Position numbers and translations under genes: made by a program. From NCBI GenBank assembly GCA_964019695.1, contig OZ026516.1:101804368-101868367 (forward strand): a DNA stretch of 64,000 nt, read 5' to 3'. The DNA comes from Loripinus fragilis. Taxonomy: Eukaryota; Mollusca; Bivalvia; Lucinida; Lucinidae. This document shows positions 21,882-32,976 of the stretch, in pieces (positions within the stretch are counted from its first letter, which is position 1; each line of letters begins with the position of its first letter). Below the pieces are notes generated by a model. It was given only the letters and a program-made list of their open reading frames with translations, ran no database searches and had not been told where the DNA came from.

Positions 21882-22104
21882 TGCCACTGTTGTCATCACA
21901 ATGTTCTTGAGATCTGTGATCACTGTACCCGCCACGGCCATATTCCTGGTCATCTAGATTATCTCTCCCGGGACTGTATTCTGTATGACCATCTTTACTG
22001 TTGGAACTTGACCCCGAACTATCAGATCTCCTGTGGGTGGGGCTGCCACGCCAACTAGTTTTCTGCAAGGCTATCCTCAGAGGAATTGGATCTATGGGAC
22101 TGAC
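21882..22104 (-). CDS. TMF1: TMF1 exon 3 (Ser/Asp-rich)
   Basis: Acceptor TTATTTTAG|GTCAGT, donor GGCA|GTATGT. 223 nt, phase 0 to 1. Peptide starts VSPIDPIPLRIALQKTSWRG, continues RRSDSSGSSSNSKDG and ends in an acidic EHCDDNSG segment. The frame follows exactly from exon 2 (ENRQ|VSPI); the other two frames have stops. Low-complexity content gives no domain call. Confidence 0.72.
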
Positions 22105-22589
22105 CTAAAATAAATCAGAGATAGAAGTAAATATTGTCCTGCTAGATCCACATTTACATGTATCCTCTCTTGAAAACTGTTGATCTAAATCAATTGGCTT
22201 CTGAGGAGGCCAGCTGATTGGGATCCACACTATTTTCAGGGAGAATTCTGGAAGATGCCCTCTGCTAAAAGGTCCCTAGATTTTCTGAAAAGCTTTGTCT
22301 AGAAAGCATGCCTTTTTATAAAGTACAGTAAAGGAAAGTGCTGCTGTATGAATACTTTTTTAAGAAATGTGAATGAGTCAGAAATATCCCTGGGAGGGGG
22401 GGGGGGTTTGACTATCACCCTCTCAGGAATGTAATATCCAGTTTATTTCATCAAATTACAATCTTTTATTTTCTATAGCCTAGTCAAGTCTGCCTCTTAG
22501 TCTTACCGTGGTGTGGGCAGTTGCAAAAACTTCACAATGCACAACCCCTTATTTATTCAAAGGAATGATCTTTCATTAAAGGATTCTGC

Positions 22590-22795
22590 AGAGTGCAGTG
22601 ACTAAGTTGATAGAGCATTAGACTGGGGGTCAAAGGGTTGCTAGTTGTAGTTTCAGACTCACCGCCACTGGAGTCAATGTGTTGTGTCCTTGAGCAAGAC
22701 ACTTTATCCGCTGCTTAGTTCTGGTACAACTCAGGAAGACAGGAAATTGTCCTGACATGACCAAAATTGTTGACTGAGACCTATGGCATCAAAAC
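22590..22795 (+). mobile_element. Divergent S-type SINE
   Basis: GCAGTGACTAAGTTGATAGA near the A-box position, GTTTCAGACTCACCG near the B-box position, then the family-specific TGTGTTGTGTCCTTGAGCAA, CAAGACACTTTATC, CAGGAAGACAGG and ATTGTTGACTG. Older relative of the S family. Confidence 0.6.
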
Positions 22796-23127
22796 AAACA
22801 AAAGGCTTCTGTTTTTCAACAAATGACTATGATTATTCTTAGAAAAATAATCCCATAAAATGGATAAGGTTAATTTTTAACTATTAAACTAAATTTTTCA
22901 TATATATATATAAGATGTGTCTGCAGTAAATGGTGCCATTTTGTTGTAAAACAGAAAATTTTCTGTTTTTCGCAGCTTAGTCTCAAAGTGTTCTGCTCTT
23001 TCTACATGAAACCAAAACTTTATTATAATGGCTATGAACAGCTAACTTATTGACAGTTTAAGGTTGCCAAATTGTAAATTACATTGTAAACAAGTGAGCC
23101 AGCATGTGAGGTTTTGGTACTTTGTAA

Positions 23128-23310
23128 CTTACCACATTGGCAATTAGTGAAGGCTCAGATGAGTCTGCGCATATACACAGATTTGCCATAGCCCTCACTG
23201 CTCCCATGTACAAAGAATTGATGTAGATGAAGACTCAGACCAAATTTTAGACCTTTAGCCCTGCTGCATATGTCAGAATGGATGTTTAAAGAGGTTTTTG
23301 AGCATATACC
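23128..23310. mobile_element. E element 2
   Basis: AGTGAAGGCTCAGATGAGTC, TGCGCATATACACAG, GATGTAGATGAAGACTCAGA, TTTAGACCTTTAGC, ATATGTCAGAATGGATG. Uninterrupted relative of the E copy at 8755. Confidence 0.55.
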
Positions 23311-23493
23311 AAAATCTTTTGCACAGGCCCAATTTCCCCCCAAATATCTTCTAAAGTAAATCTAAAGTAAATGATCATTAATGAACTGTTCGAACTGTTT
23401 GGCACCAACTTCATACGCTGTTATACAGTATATGTTATAATAATGACATTTAGTGAGAAGAGACGTAAAATGTTTTTATAGCTATGCATTTAC

Positions 23494-25484
23494 CTGTCTA
23501 TTTTCTCCATTCGGCGTTGGCAATGAAATGATTTCTATATCTGATGAAGTTGTTGTGTCAATTTCATCAGCTGACTCATGTCCACTGTGAATGCTCCTAC
23601 TGGAACCATCGGATTTCTCGGTTGCCGAATGATTGTCACTGTTATCATCCCCTTTACTATCTTCCATAGCATCTTCTAATGAACATTTCACAAATGAATT
23701 AGCTGGCGAGAGATCAGATTTTTCATTTGAATCACTTCCATCACTAGTCTCATCTACACTTAAACCAGCACTAAAGTCACTTTCTTTATTTTCTTGCAGT
23801 GTATTTGTTTCTGCCTCTGTAGTAGTTTCTGACTCTAGTACGTCTTCCAATGTGAGTTTGACTTTCTCTTCCTCAGTTTCGATGGGCTCTGTCTGTTCAG
23901 TCTTATTTTGAGATAATATATCAATAGTTCTTTCAGCTTGAATTTCACTTTCTAGTTCAGAGAGTTCAGTGTTTGATACACCCATAACATTCTTAGATAA
24001 ACTTTTGAAACCTTCTGCAGTTTCTGAATTGTTAAGTTCTTCTCCTATCACAGTTTCCTCTGATGTACATGTCTCTTGACTCACATCAAGCTTGTTTATA
24101 CTTGACTCAGATTCTGATCTGTGTGTGCTTTCAATTTCACTAAGGTCTTTATGTGATGACGCTGACTCTATAAAATCATCTGTATAATGTTCTGATGCTT
24201 TGGAAACTGCTTCTAAATCACCTTCTTCACAAACATTTTCACCTTGGTCATAATTTTCTGATGTCTCTAGGTTTACTTTTTCTATCACAGAGAATGATGA
24301 ATCACTTTGGCTAGTGTCAATAATTCCTTCATCTGCACTTATTTTGAAAGGATCTGTAAAACTTTCATCACTTATCACTTGAGTAGCAGATGAAGACTCA
24401 CTTATTTCAATGCATTCATTTGCCAATAATGGAATGTCCTTAGTACAAACAATTTCTACTGAGCTAGAAACATCAAGGTTTAATTCTTGACTTTCACCTT
24501 TATCATTTGTTCCAGTCTCTGAGCACTCTTTTGTTTCAACTGGAGAAGAAGTTTCTTTTCTAATCACTTCGTTTTCTTCTGATTTTAGAGACTGATTCTC
24601 AGAAGACTGGTCTAAATGAAAATCGTTCTCAGAACCACTGATTTTCAACAAATCATTTCCACTAGAAGATCTATCAAAGTTTCCCAATTCACTTGCAAAG
24701 CTAATAAACTGGTCCCCTGTGTCTATAGAAAGTTCCTGAAATGAGCTATCCTTGATTATTTCACTGTCTTTCTGTTCAGTTTCTTGTAAATCACTTGACA
24801 CAGATAAAACACTTCCAGATAATGAAGTAGTGACCACTTCCGTGACTGAAACATCTATCTTGGCAACAACTTCTTCATAAACACCTGAAATGTCTTGTTT
24901 AGAACTTCGCACAGCCATGTCTGATTCCTCTGGCATTGGTGTACCTTGTTCGACATGGCTCACTTCTTCCTTGCTCTGAATATCACTAGGACCATATTCT
25001 GATATAACCAGCTCATTAGATTTTTCAATACCACCTTTACTTTCACTTTTATTAGCATGCTTTTGTGTCACTGACCTTTCAAGCTGTTTTGTCTGTTCTA
25101 CTGATACACCAGTGTTCTCTACATTTTCTGATCTGGTGTCCAACACATCAGCAGCCTCTTGATCAGTTCTCACTGTGCTACTACTACTACTACTATCTGA
25201 ACTTAGTTTCGTATCTCCTGCATCAGTTTTACTCTTTTGGGGAAATAATTTTGACTTTGCTTTAGTCCTTTCTTTTGCAGCTTTCAGAACCTCACTTTTG
25301 ATCTCTTCTGGAGTTTTCTCTCTGATCTCAACATTCTCCTCACCCCCTTCAGCACCTGCTCCCCATGGAAATGACCAAGAACTTTTAGGGCTTGTTGAAC
25401 CTTCAGAGCTTGTGTCTCCGAGCCAGCCTCCCCAGGAATCTCCCTTTTCTTTCTTCTCTGTCTTCTGCACCGCAGATCCTGATG
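23494..25484 (-). CDS. TMF1: TMF1 exon 2: large acidic Ser/Glu-rich region
   Basis: 1991 nt, phase 1 to 0. The acceptor is GAATTGCAG|CATCAG; a second AG six bases later (exon start 25478) is also in frame, so two residues may be optional. The donor is AGACAG|GTAAAT. The peptide carries DSWGGWLG near the start, PFSWPWG-like SSWSFPWGAG, then ~600 residues dominated by S, E, D and T, and ends DTTTSSDIEIISLPTPNGENRQ-type sequence; the TTSSDIEI segment matches the TSDIEV block of vertebrate TMF1. Disordered, probably phosphorylated. No start codon is needed; the apparent start at 25468-25470 is GTG within the exon. Confidence 0.85.
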
Positions 25485-25500
25485 CTGCAATTCAAAACAT

Positions 25501-25687
25501 AGGGCAAGTTAAGCAAAAAATTCAGCCTAAGATTAAGATTATTTTCTTATCTTTTAGTTTAAACATATGCTTTGGGTGCTCAAAAGAACTGTCTCAGTGA
25601 GAAGGCTCTTTTGAGTACCCACAACATATGTTTGGTCAAGAAAAAAGAAAAATAGTTTTCAGGCACACACTCTTATCTGGGGGCCTC
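25501..25687 (-). mobile_element. H element 4
   Basis: Hairpin arms GGGTGCTCAAAAGAACTGTC and GAGAAGGCTCTTTTGAGTAC (decayed). Right end lies 16 nt before the TMF1 exon 2 acceptor, sense to TMF1. Confidence 0.78.
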
Positions 25688-26211
25688 TCAATTTTTTTTT
25701 TTAAATTTTAGATATAGGATCTTACATGCATGCTCTTGTTTTATTGAATATGCTGAGGAAAAAGAGATAAAATGCAAGGCTTGCCAAGCATTTTATCACT
25801 TTTCGCACCAAGTTTAATACATTCAAAAATACAGGAGCATGAATGTTAGATTCTATTTAACATGACACTAAAAGTACTTTTTAAATAGTGTTTTTGGCAC
25901 GAAAACGCTAAGATTTAGCCTTATATGCATGTATGTGACATTATTGTGGGTGTCATTACATAACCTTACTGAATGTGTAAACCACTAGAGGTTTACCAAT
26001 TTTTATACATCACTTATATCACTCCCTGATGTGATGTCATAATCATATGATAAAACTAGAAATGTGTCAATGTGACACAGATGCCCCCGCCCGGAGTCAT
26101 TGTATGAGAGAAAAAGTGTATCGGACGGACAAGACATATGGAGAAGGGTGATGCTATATGCCAGGGATGCCCCTAACCGAAAATAATGGATGCATAAAAT
26201 CTAAAGCATGT

Positions 26212-26397
26212 CAGGCCTTTAGTTAATGAGTGCGTACCAAAAATTAATTTTCTAACTTCTCAACCAAAACATATGTTGTGAGTACACAAAAGAACAGTCT
26301 CAATGAGACAGTACTTTTGAGCGCCCAAAACATATGTTAAAACTAATGGGTAAGAAAATATTTACAATTTTACGCTCATTTTTTTAAATCTAAACCT
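26212..26397 (+). mobile_element. H element 5
   Basis: CAGGCCTTTAGTTAATGAGT ... TTTAAATCTAAACCT. Hairpin partly decayed (GAACAGTCTCAATGAGACAG). Antisense to TMF1. Confidence 0.82.
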
Positions 26398-26527
26398 ATG
26401 CCTGTGTGGCTGCTGTCCATGCTACAGCAGTGATTTTGTTGCAGTTAGTTCTTTGCTGTTGCTCGCTTTTGTGTGTGTTTTTGTTTTTGTGCTTTACATC
26501 ACGATAATGTGATGTAGAACTTTGGGA

Positions 26528-27777
26528 CAGAGCTCTCACTAGGATTTTGAAAACAGGAGTTCAGGACTCCCATCTGGCAAAAAGTAGGAGTCCCACTGGA
26601 AAAATTGGGAGTCCCACTCCAAAAAAGTTGGAGTCCCACCAATTTCTGCATACCGTATATCTTTTCCATTTTAGCCGTAAGTGATACATTTGAATAATTT
26701 TTAGATCAACTGCTTTTAACCCTTTAAGCATTAATGGATTGTTCCTACTTAACAAAACAAAATATTTTGGTATATTTTTTCATGTAACCTGAACACACAT
26801 TTTTTTTTTGCTTGGCCTTATCAAAATAAAATATTAAACTGTTGGTACTTGTTTAATTCATTAACAAGACAGACAGACAGACAGGAAGGCCGGCAGGCAG
26901 GCAGACAAACAGGCAGACAGATAGACAACAGTCCTCTGTTTGGTATAATCTTATGCAGATGGAAGTCTTTTTTTCTTCTAAAAAACGCATCTCGTGGCGA
27001 TTGCAATGAATACACTGACATTACTTAGCTATTTACATGACTTCCAGTATTTAGAATGAACGATTTATTACTTGCTGAAAGTTATTTGTTTGTGTTTATT
27101 CATCGCACGGCTTGCAGTGTAGCTTCATTTGGAACTTTTGTCAGTCGGACGTTACCGTATACGGTTTACCGCTGTATCGTTTTTTCAAACAATTCTCAGT
27201 CTCTTTTGTTTTGCCGTAGCAATGAACGAACGAAGAAATGCAAATCCGTAAACTTATTGTTTTTTCTCCATGTTTATGTTGCTCAAATCGCAAACGAGTG
27301 CAATTAAAAATGTTTTCTCTTTCATCCCTAATCAGTCGAATTCGGAAGTCAGTTGTCCGATGTAGTTTACATACCCTATTAGTTTTTCTCGCTTTAATTA
27401 ACGGTAAATCGGTAGAGCATCTGTTTCAAACAATTATCCAATAATCCTTGCTTAATTACTTTAATAATCACCTCGTAATTATCACACTGTCCCTTATCGG
27501 TAATCCTGTGAATTGCTACACTGCAGTCCGAGGCATATGATTGGTCAACAGAGACAGGATAATAATCACGTCTCCCGCTGCTTGAAAAGCGTGTCGCGAT
27601 CGATAATATCAAAGGGTTTTTGATCTCTCGGTGTGTATTTATCTCAGCTACTAGATTTTTAGCGCGTGCCGACTAAAAAAACATGCGTACGCGGAACTCC
27701 TGCCTAGCGAAAATCATGCATCCCAGGGGAAAAACGTGCGTACCAATACGCGTAATTCTGCCTTTCCGAGAGCTCTG
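26528..27777. mobile_element. 1250-bp element, 6-bp target duplication
   Basis: CAGAGCTCTC at one end and GAGAGCTCTG at the other; TTGGGA flanks both sides (26522-26527, 27778-27783). Near the left end, repeated GGGAGTCCCAC / GGAGTCCCAC motifs; interior has CAGACAGACAGACAGG. Short TIR, hAT-like by CAG terminus; no transposase seen. Confidence 0.65.
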
Positions 27778-27909
27778 TTGGGACCTTTCTAGTTCGGAGA
27801 GCTGGTTATGTTACTTACTGTATTCTTACTTGTACATATATGTGTGTGTGCCTTTCTTTGTTTTTCAATGTTCTAGGAAATCCGGCCCACAGATAAGAGA
27901 GTGTAATTG

Positions 27910-28091
27910 AATATTTTTCTTATTTCTCAACCAAAACATATGTTTTGGGTACTCAAAAGAACAGTCTCAATGAGGCAGTTCTTTTGAGCAGAACCGTCTC
28001 AATGAGGCGGTTCTTTTGAGCACCCAAAACATATGTTTAAACTGATGGGTAAGAAAATAATTACAATTTTACAATCAAAAAGTTTGCCTAT
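27910..28091 (+). mobile_element. H element 6 with duplicated stem
   Basis: CTCAACCAAAACATATG..., then two consecutive stem-loops (GAACAGTCTCAATGAGGCAG, GAACCGTCTCAATGAGGCGG). The left end is truncated. The double stem suggests slippage or replication through the hairpin. Confidence 0.75.
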
Positions 28092-28443
28092 GGGAAATTT
28101 GAGGTTCCTGAACATTGCATTCTACCTGTATCTAACCCTTTTCCCACCATAAAAATATTCATAGTTTTAACTCTTTGTATTTGGGGAAACCCCTAAATGA
28201 GTACTTTTTCAAGATGAAATGCAGCATAATGCTGCATTTCATCATGGCTACACCGTTTGTAAAAGTAAAAACGATCTTCAGACAAAAATAATACAATAAT
28301 TTTTGAAAAACATAACCTGACACCCCTAGATATGTACGATGGACTTTACCAAGTTTATTGTATCAAACCAGAAGGAAGAATCCATTAGTATACAAAGGGT
28401 TAAGCCCAAAAGCTTTATTTATCTGGACCTATGAACATACCAC

Positions 28444-28626
28444 AGGTTTAGATAAGCAAAAATTGAGCGTAAAATTGTAAATATTTTCTTCCCCATCAAT
28501 TTTAGCATATGTTATGGGTGCTCAAAAGAACCGTCTCATTGAGACGGATCTCTTGAGTACCCACAACATATGTTTTGTTTGAGAAATAAGAAAATTAAAT
28601 TTTCGGTTTGCACTCTTAACTCCTTG
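28444..28626 (-). mobile_element. H element 7
   Basis: AGGTTTAGATAAGC ... hairpin ... CGGTTTGCACTCTTAACTCC. Its left end (CAAGGAGTTAAGAG in sense) starts at the sixth nucleotide of TMF1 intron 1. Confidence 0.8.
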
Positions 28627-28631
28627 GTTAC

Positions 28632-28780
28632 CTTCAGCAGATTGGGCTTTTTCAGTTTCAGAGATATCCAAAGCTTCATCTATCTTCTTCTGAGCATTCT
28701 TTAAGGCTTTAGAAGCCAAACTTGTGATGTTACTGGTATTCCACCAACTCATTATGATTCTAGTTGATTTCAACACTCAT
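28632..28780 (-). CDS. TMF1: TMF1 exon 1: N-terminus
   Basis: The start codon is 28752-28750; 28780-28753 is 5' UTR behind the acceptor TTATTTCAG. Donor GAAG|GTAACC; coding part 121 nt, ending phase 1. The peptide opens MSWWNTSNITSLASKALKNA and continues QKKIDEALDI. TMF1 proteins start MSWF/W-N/A-x-x-x-[LI]-[ST]-S-[FL]-A-x-x-A-L-x-x-A-Q-K-x-I-D-x-x-L-D-I, so homology and start are clear. An in-frame upstream ATG in the UTR is ignored because the family begins at MSW. Conserved in golgins of this type as the membrane-proximal N-terminal helix. Confidence 0.9.
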
Positions 28781-28881
28781 CTGAAATAAAATAAACCTTC
28801 ACTTATGTATCACACTTTTTTTAACCGTAAAATTGTGAATATTTTCTTACCCATCAATTTTAACCATTTACCATATAGAGA

Positions 28882-29085
28882 AGGGAGGGCAGTGGCTCAG
28901 TGGTAGAGTGCTTGACTCGAGACCGAGAGGCCGCAGGTTCGAGCGTCACCGGCGTCACTGTGTTGTGTCCTTGAGCAAGAATATTAATCCTAGCTTAGTA
29001 ATGTTTCAAACCAGGAAGACCCGTCCCTTTATATTTGAAAGATTGTTGATGGGACATAAAGAAGCAAATCAAACAAACAAACAAA
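28882..29085 (+). mobile_element. S element (SINE)
   Basis: AGGGAGGGCAGTGGCTCAGT, GGTAGAGTGCTTGACTCGAG, GCAGGTTCGAGCGTCACC, CTTGAGCAAG, GACCCGTCCC, TTGTTGATGGGACATAAAG, (CAAA)n tail. Flanks CATATAGAGA / CATCATAGAGA suggest an imperfect duplication. Confidence 0.85.
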
Positions 29086-29289
29086 GCATCATAGAGACAT
29101 CTTTTTACACTTTTGCAAGAGCTGCCTGACCAGGTCTACTCTGTTTGCTTATAGAAATATGATATATCCTATCCTATACTAATGGACATGGCAAGTAATT
29201 TCTTCGTTCTAAGTACCAACATTAAAGTTTATTTACATAAATATTCAAAGTAGGTGGAGCCTAGCATTAATATTCATGAAGGAAAGGGT

Positions 29290-29386
29290 TAATATGTGTT
29301 TTGGGTGCTCAAAAGAACCGTCTCCTTGAGACTGTTCTTTTGACTACCTACAACATACATTTTGGTTGAGAAATAATAAAATTAAT
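29290..29386. mobile_element. H element 8 (partial)
   Basis: Central hairpin and one arm only: TTTTGGGTGCTCAAAAGAAC ... CTGTTCTTTTGACTACCTAC. Confidence 0.75.
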
Positions 29387-29391
29387 ATTAA

Positions 29392-29690
29392 CTAGACTTC
29401 AGTCAATGGTAAACCATCGCAAATACCCGCTTATTATCTAACCTAAGCATCTTCAAGGTTTGAAGTTGCTACGTCCAACGTTAAGGAGGAGAGGCATTTA
29501 CAAGAAAGTACACTACACCTTTGACCTTGACCTTAGATTAAGGACAAGCACGAAATGTTGCCAAGTATCCTCTACATCATATGACCTATGCACCACCAAA
29601 GTTTGAAAGTGCTATGACAAACGGCTTAGAAGAAAATATATTTAAAAACAATATTTGATTTGACCATGACGCCAACGTAACATTCATTCC
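29392..29690 (+). mobile_element. N element 2 (truncated)
   Basis: CTAGACTTCAGTCAATGG, TAAACCATCGCAAATACCCG, then about two monomers (TTTGACCTTGACC, CACGAAATGTTGCC, GTTTGAAGTTGCTACGTCC). The 3' end is missing. Confidence 0.7.
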
Positions 29691-29805
29691 TTGATCAATC
29701 TACTGTAGTAGTGAAACGCATTGGAATTAGAATATATGTAATAATTGACAATTTCCTCATTCTTTTTACCTCTTTTAATTTTATATTTCCCGTGTTGCTA
29801 TATAT

Positions 29806-29832
29806 ATAAGAGAGAGAGAGAGAGAGAGAGAT

Positions 29833-29900
<68 letters not shown>
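29806..29900. repeat. (AG)n / (GATA)n microsatellite
   Basis: A (TA)n/(AG)n run followed by about 18 copies of GATA. Confidence 0.95.
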
Positions 29901-29947
29901 AAAAGAACGAAAAATCCAGGAATGATGATTATATAAATGTCTTAGCC

Positions 29948-30050
29948 CAGACCTTTAACAATAATTTTCTTATTTCTCAACCTGGGTACTCAAAAGAACC
30001 GTCTGAACGAGACAGTTCTTTTGAGCACGCGCAGCATATGTTAATAAGGC
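29948..30050 (+). mobile_element. H element 9 (internally deleted)
   Basis: CAGACCTTTAACAATAATTT, hairpin GGGTACTCAAAAGAACCGTC / GACAGTTCTTTTGAGCAC. Confidence 0.7.
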
Positions 30051-30089
30051 CAAAATCTGCTCTGGACCTGCGTCCCTGATGCACAGCGC

Positions 30090-30510
30090 CAATGTGTGAA
30101 CAATCATTATGCAAAGTTTGAATATAAAGGAATGAAATCTGTTTGAATTACAGATTACACACAAATTACACAATGTAAGCACTCGAAAGGTGGAGTAGAC
30201 GTAATAATGTCTAAGTTCAACACTCCCAAAAATATTATGAAATGTGCACAAAATATAGGGTGCACATTTTCAAAGTGTGAGCAATCATAACTTACAAAGG
30301 AATGAAAACTGCTTAAGTCACAGATTACACAAACCAGACACTCCCTAAGCATTTTGGATGGATAAAATATCTAAGTCCAACAGACCTTTAAAATACTTAT
30401 CAAAAGTGCACAAAATAGGAGGTGCATATCTTCAGTGTATGAACAATCATTATGCTACAGTAAGTTTGAATATAAAGGAATGAAAACTGTTGGAGTTCCA
30501 GGTTACAATT
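30090..30510. repeat. Tandem repeat, ~165-180-bp unit, 2-3 copies
   Basis: GTGTGAACAATCATTATGCA / GTGTGAGCAATCATAACTTA / GTATGAACAATCATTATGC recur, each followed by AAAGGAATGAAA and GATTACAC- or GTTACA-like sequence and TGCACAAAATA. Confidence 0.7.
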
Positions 30511-30511
30511 A

Positions 30512-30629
30512 GGGAATAACTGTATTCAAAATTTTCATTTGGAGAGGTACATCATCTATACGGTCGGAAATTTAGTTTTACAGCGACGATATACCTTCCC
30601 AAATGAAAATTTTGAATACAGTTATCCCC
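30512..30629. repeat. Inverted repeat with 30-bp arms
   Basis: GGGAATAACTGTATTCAAAA|TTTTCATTTGG and CCAAATGAAAA|TTTTGAATACAGTTATCCCC bracket a ~55-nt centre. Confidence 0.8.
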
Positions 30630-31511
30630 ATTCTAATGCACAAGAAACATTTTTACTTAAGAATGACTGTGAAAACGTAGTATGTTGCGCCAACGTCCAG
30701 TGGCTGTCAGCTGCATAAAACTGCTCGCCAGCTGCATATATTCACTTTCAGCCAATGAAAAGAGACATTACGTAATGACGTCGAGTTTGCAATAGTATAT
30801 CTCATATATCGCAGAATATACTGTCGCAAATTTGTGACGTTATCCAATCAGACGTCGTGTTACATTTGCAAGTGCATTACAAATTATTACTATATTGTTC
30901 CACTTATTGCTTTTAGTCTACGTGATGTTTTAAATAAAAATAATTTGTGAAAAATCTCCACTGAGGATGAATTTGAAAAAATAAACTATGAAGGTCCGCA
31001 CTCGGCTGGGCTGGGGCTTTCAGACCCGACCCATCTCAAATTTGAAACTTAGCCAGCGATATTTTGCCAGCAGTCAGGAAGTTCTAGGATTATTCATTTG
31101 TTCTATCATTGGTATGTGTGAAAGTATCTATCTTCTGGTACTGCCGACGCCCATTTTAGCAGCGTAAAGTAACTAGTGGAACTGAAAGTTGTTCTGAAAC
31201 TTCGCCCTGGCCGCTCCCGATTGATTTTTCACTGCAGATAATCAAAGAAGGCCAAAATTGAAAGACAGTGCATGTTCAGGTAATAGAGCGTATCGGTTTT
31301 GCAATGTTTTCTCTCTTTATTTTAGTTATTTTCAATTACATACACAAAAACTGCACTAAATAAGATGTAAACAAACATTTTTTCGGGGACAAGTCTCCAT
31401 CTTGAAAGTGCACGTACTTCCGGTTAACTAAAAAATTCAATGATCTATTTGTTTTCAAGTCGTGTCAGTGCAGTTCGTCGACAAGATAGCCCACCGACCA
31501 AATTTCCGACT

Positions 31512-31857
31512 CTTTACTTTTTTTTCTTTTTTCTCTGTATACTGCCAGGCCCTCTTTCGAGTATTATCGGCAGGTGTACTTTGTACACTTCGGGTTGCAG
31601 GATGAAAGCCTACAAGTAACCATATCGAAATTACCGTAGGGTTCTGCACCCTGCACAAAGGGTGACTCTCCCTGCACAGGGGACATCCAGTTAACGTTCC
31701 GATCCGAAGGACGATGCACTTATCTAGTGTCATCCCTGCAAATTACACTAGGGAAAGCGTGTTCGGACACCTAAATTTTCCTCGCCTCGAGAGGGGATCG
31801 GACCTGGACCTCTAGCACCAGAGGCAAGTGCCTAACCACTGAGCTACCACGCTTTCC
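31512..31857 (-). mobile_element. Second tRNA-derived SINE type
   Basis: On the minus strand the head reads GGAAAGCGTGGTAGCTCAGT (A box GTAGCTCAGTGGTTAGG) and GGTCCGATCCCCTC (B box), then ~230 bp of unrelated body and an A-rich tail (AGAGAAAAAAGAAAAAAAAG). Distinct from the S family. Length ~345 bp. Confidence 0.75.
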
Positions 31858-32130
31858 TTTTTTTTTTTACAAATACAGCGAGTTAATACAGATAAGTAAT
31901 AACAGTGTGTTAAGAAAACGACGTGTTAAGAAGATACCTGCGACGAAAATTAGGTCTTCTGGCCTGAAATACGAAAAGGCGATCAAATTTATCACTAGGC
32001 CAGGGAGGAAATGGTAGGGCTGTGTTTTGGCTACATGGAGACGGCCCTTAACTTCTGTGACTCTTGTGACACTTTTGAATTGTATAGCTAAGCTAATATC
32101 ACTGTTCACTTTAGATTCTTAATTAATACT

Positions 32131-32976
32131 AGGACCCAATAAACACGGACTGGTCACTTACATACAGGTAAATGTATATATTGGAAATACGTTGTCGTGG
32201 CTCAACGGTGGCTGAGCTTTCAAAACTGACGTATGTTGAAGATTAAATTATCATATCTCCGTTAATTCTCTGCATATCGTTGAATTTTCTTCAAAAAGCA
32301 ATGGTTCAAAATACTATCTTTAAGACTGTATTGTTATATTTATTGAAAATTAATCTGTCTTTATGAACATCCGCAAGAAACCTGGGTACCCTTTTTAGCT
32401 ATTTTCGGCACTTTTAACCGAAAATCGTCAAATTCAACATAACAAGATGAGAAAACTTTAATTCTTTTTACTGTAACTCGTAATATTTCAGCTTCCAAAT
32501 ACCTGGAGTAACCTCTTATAATCTCGCGTATGTTCAGAATCAATGTTATTGGCTGTAGTACTTTGAAATAGCGCTAAAATATAGCCTCGACAACATAAAT
32601 TTGTATTGCCTTTAGTGACCAGTCCGTTTATACTGCAATGGTTCAAAATACTATCTTCAAGACTGTATTGTTATATTTATTGAAAATTAATCTGTCTTTA
32701 TGAACATCCGCAAGAAACCCGGGTACCCTTTTAGCTATTTTCGGCACTTTTAACCGAAAATCGTCAAATTCAACATAACAAGATGAGAAAACTTTAATTC
32801 TTTTTACTGTAACTCGTAATATTTCAGCTTCCAAATACCTGGAGTAACCTCTTATAATCTCGCGTATGTTCAGAATCAATGTTATTGGCTGTAGTACTTT
32901 GAAATAGCGCTAAAATATAGCCTCGACAAAATAAATTTGTATTGCCTTTAGTGACCAGTCCGTTTATACTGGGTCC
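32131..32976. mobile_element. 846-bp element: terminal inverted repeats and 337-bp internal duplication
   Basis: Left end GGACCCAATAAACACGGACT|GGTCAC; right end GTGACC|AGTCCGTTTATACTGGGTCC. Inside, the unit starting GTTCAAAATACTATCTT occurs at 32304 and 32641, almost identical across 337 bp. ORFs through it repeat in both units and carry no domain. Confidence 0.8.

Larger units (their letters stand above)
22105..23493 (-). other. TMF1: TMF1 intron 2
   Basis: Holds a Q-type fragment (22165-22240, GATCTAAATCAATTGGCTTC / GGCCAGCTGATTGGGATCC), a short G run near 22396, a divergent SINE and an E element. Nothing else recognised. Confidence 0.55.
25485..28631 (-). other. TMF1: TMF1 intron 1
   Basis: 3.1 kb with four H elements (one at each end) and a 1250-bp element. 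Between them only AT-rich sequence is seen. No additional exon recognised. Confidence 0.6.
7789..28780 (-). other. TMF1: TMF1 gene, 5' two thirds (coding exons 1-6 and introns)
   Basis: Six coding exons join in phase: exon 1 ends phase 1, exon 2 starts with 2 nt and ends phase 0, exon 3 ends phase 1, exons 4 and 5 end phase 0, exon 6 ends phase 2. The spliced reading frame is 865 codons plus 2 nt. Vertebrate TMF1 is a ~1,090-residue golgin with an N-terminal MSWF motif, an acidic Ser-rich half and C-terminal coiled coils that bind Rab6. Here the acidic half is present and the coiled coil just begins. An AG acceptor just upstream of 28780 shows at least one more 5' UTR exon. The later exons were not found down to position 1 and are presumably left of the window. 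Confidence 0.85.

Noticed and set aside
32361..32879. Duplicate ORFs of 60 and 78 codons
   Set aside because: They are the same frame in the two units of a 337-bp duplicated repeat, with no protein features.
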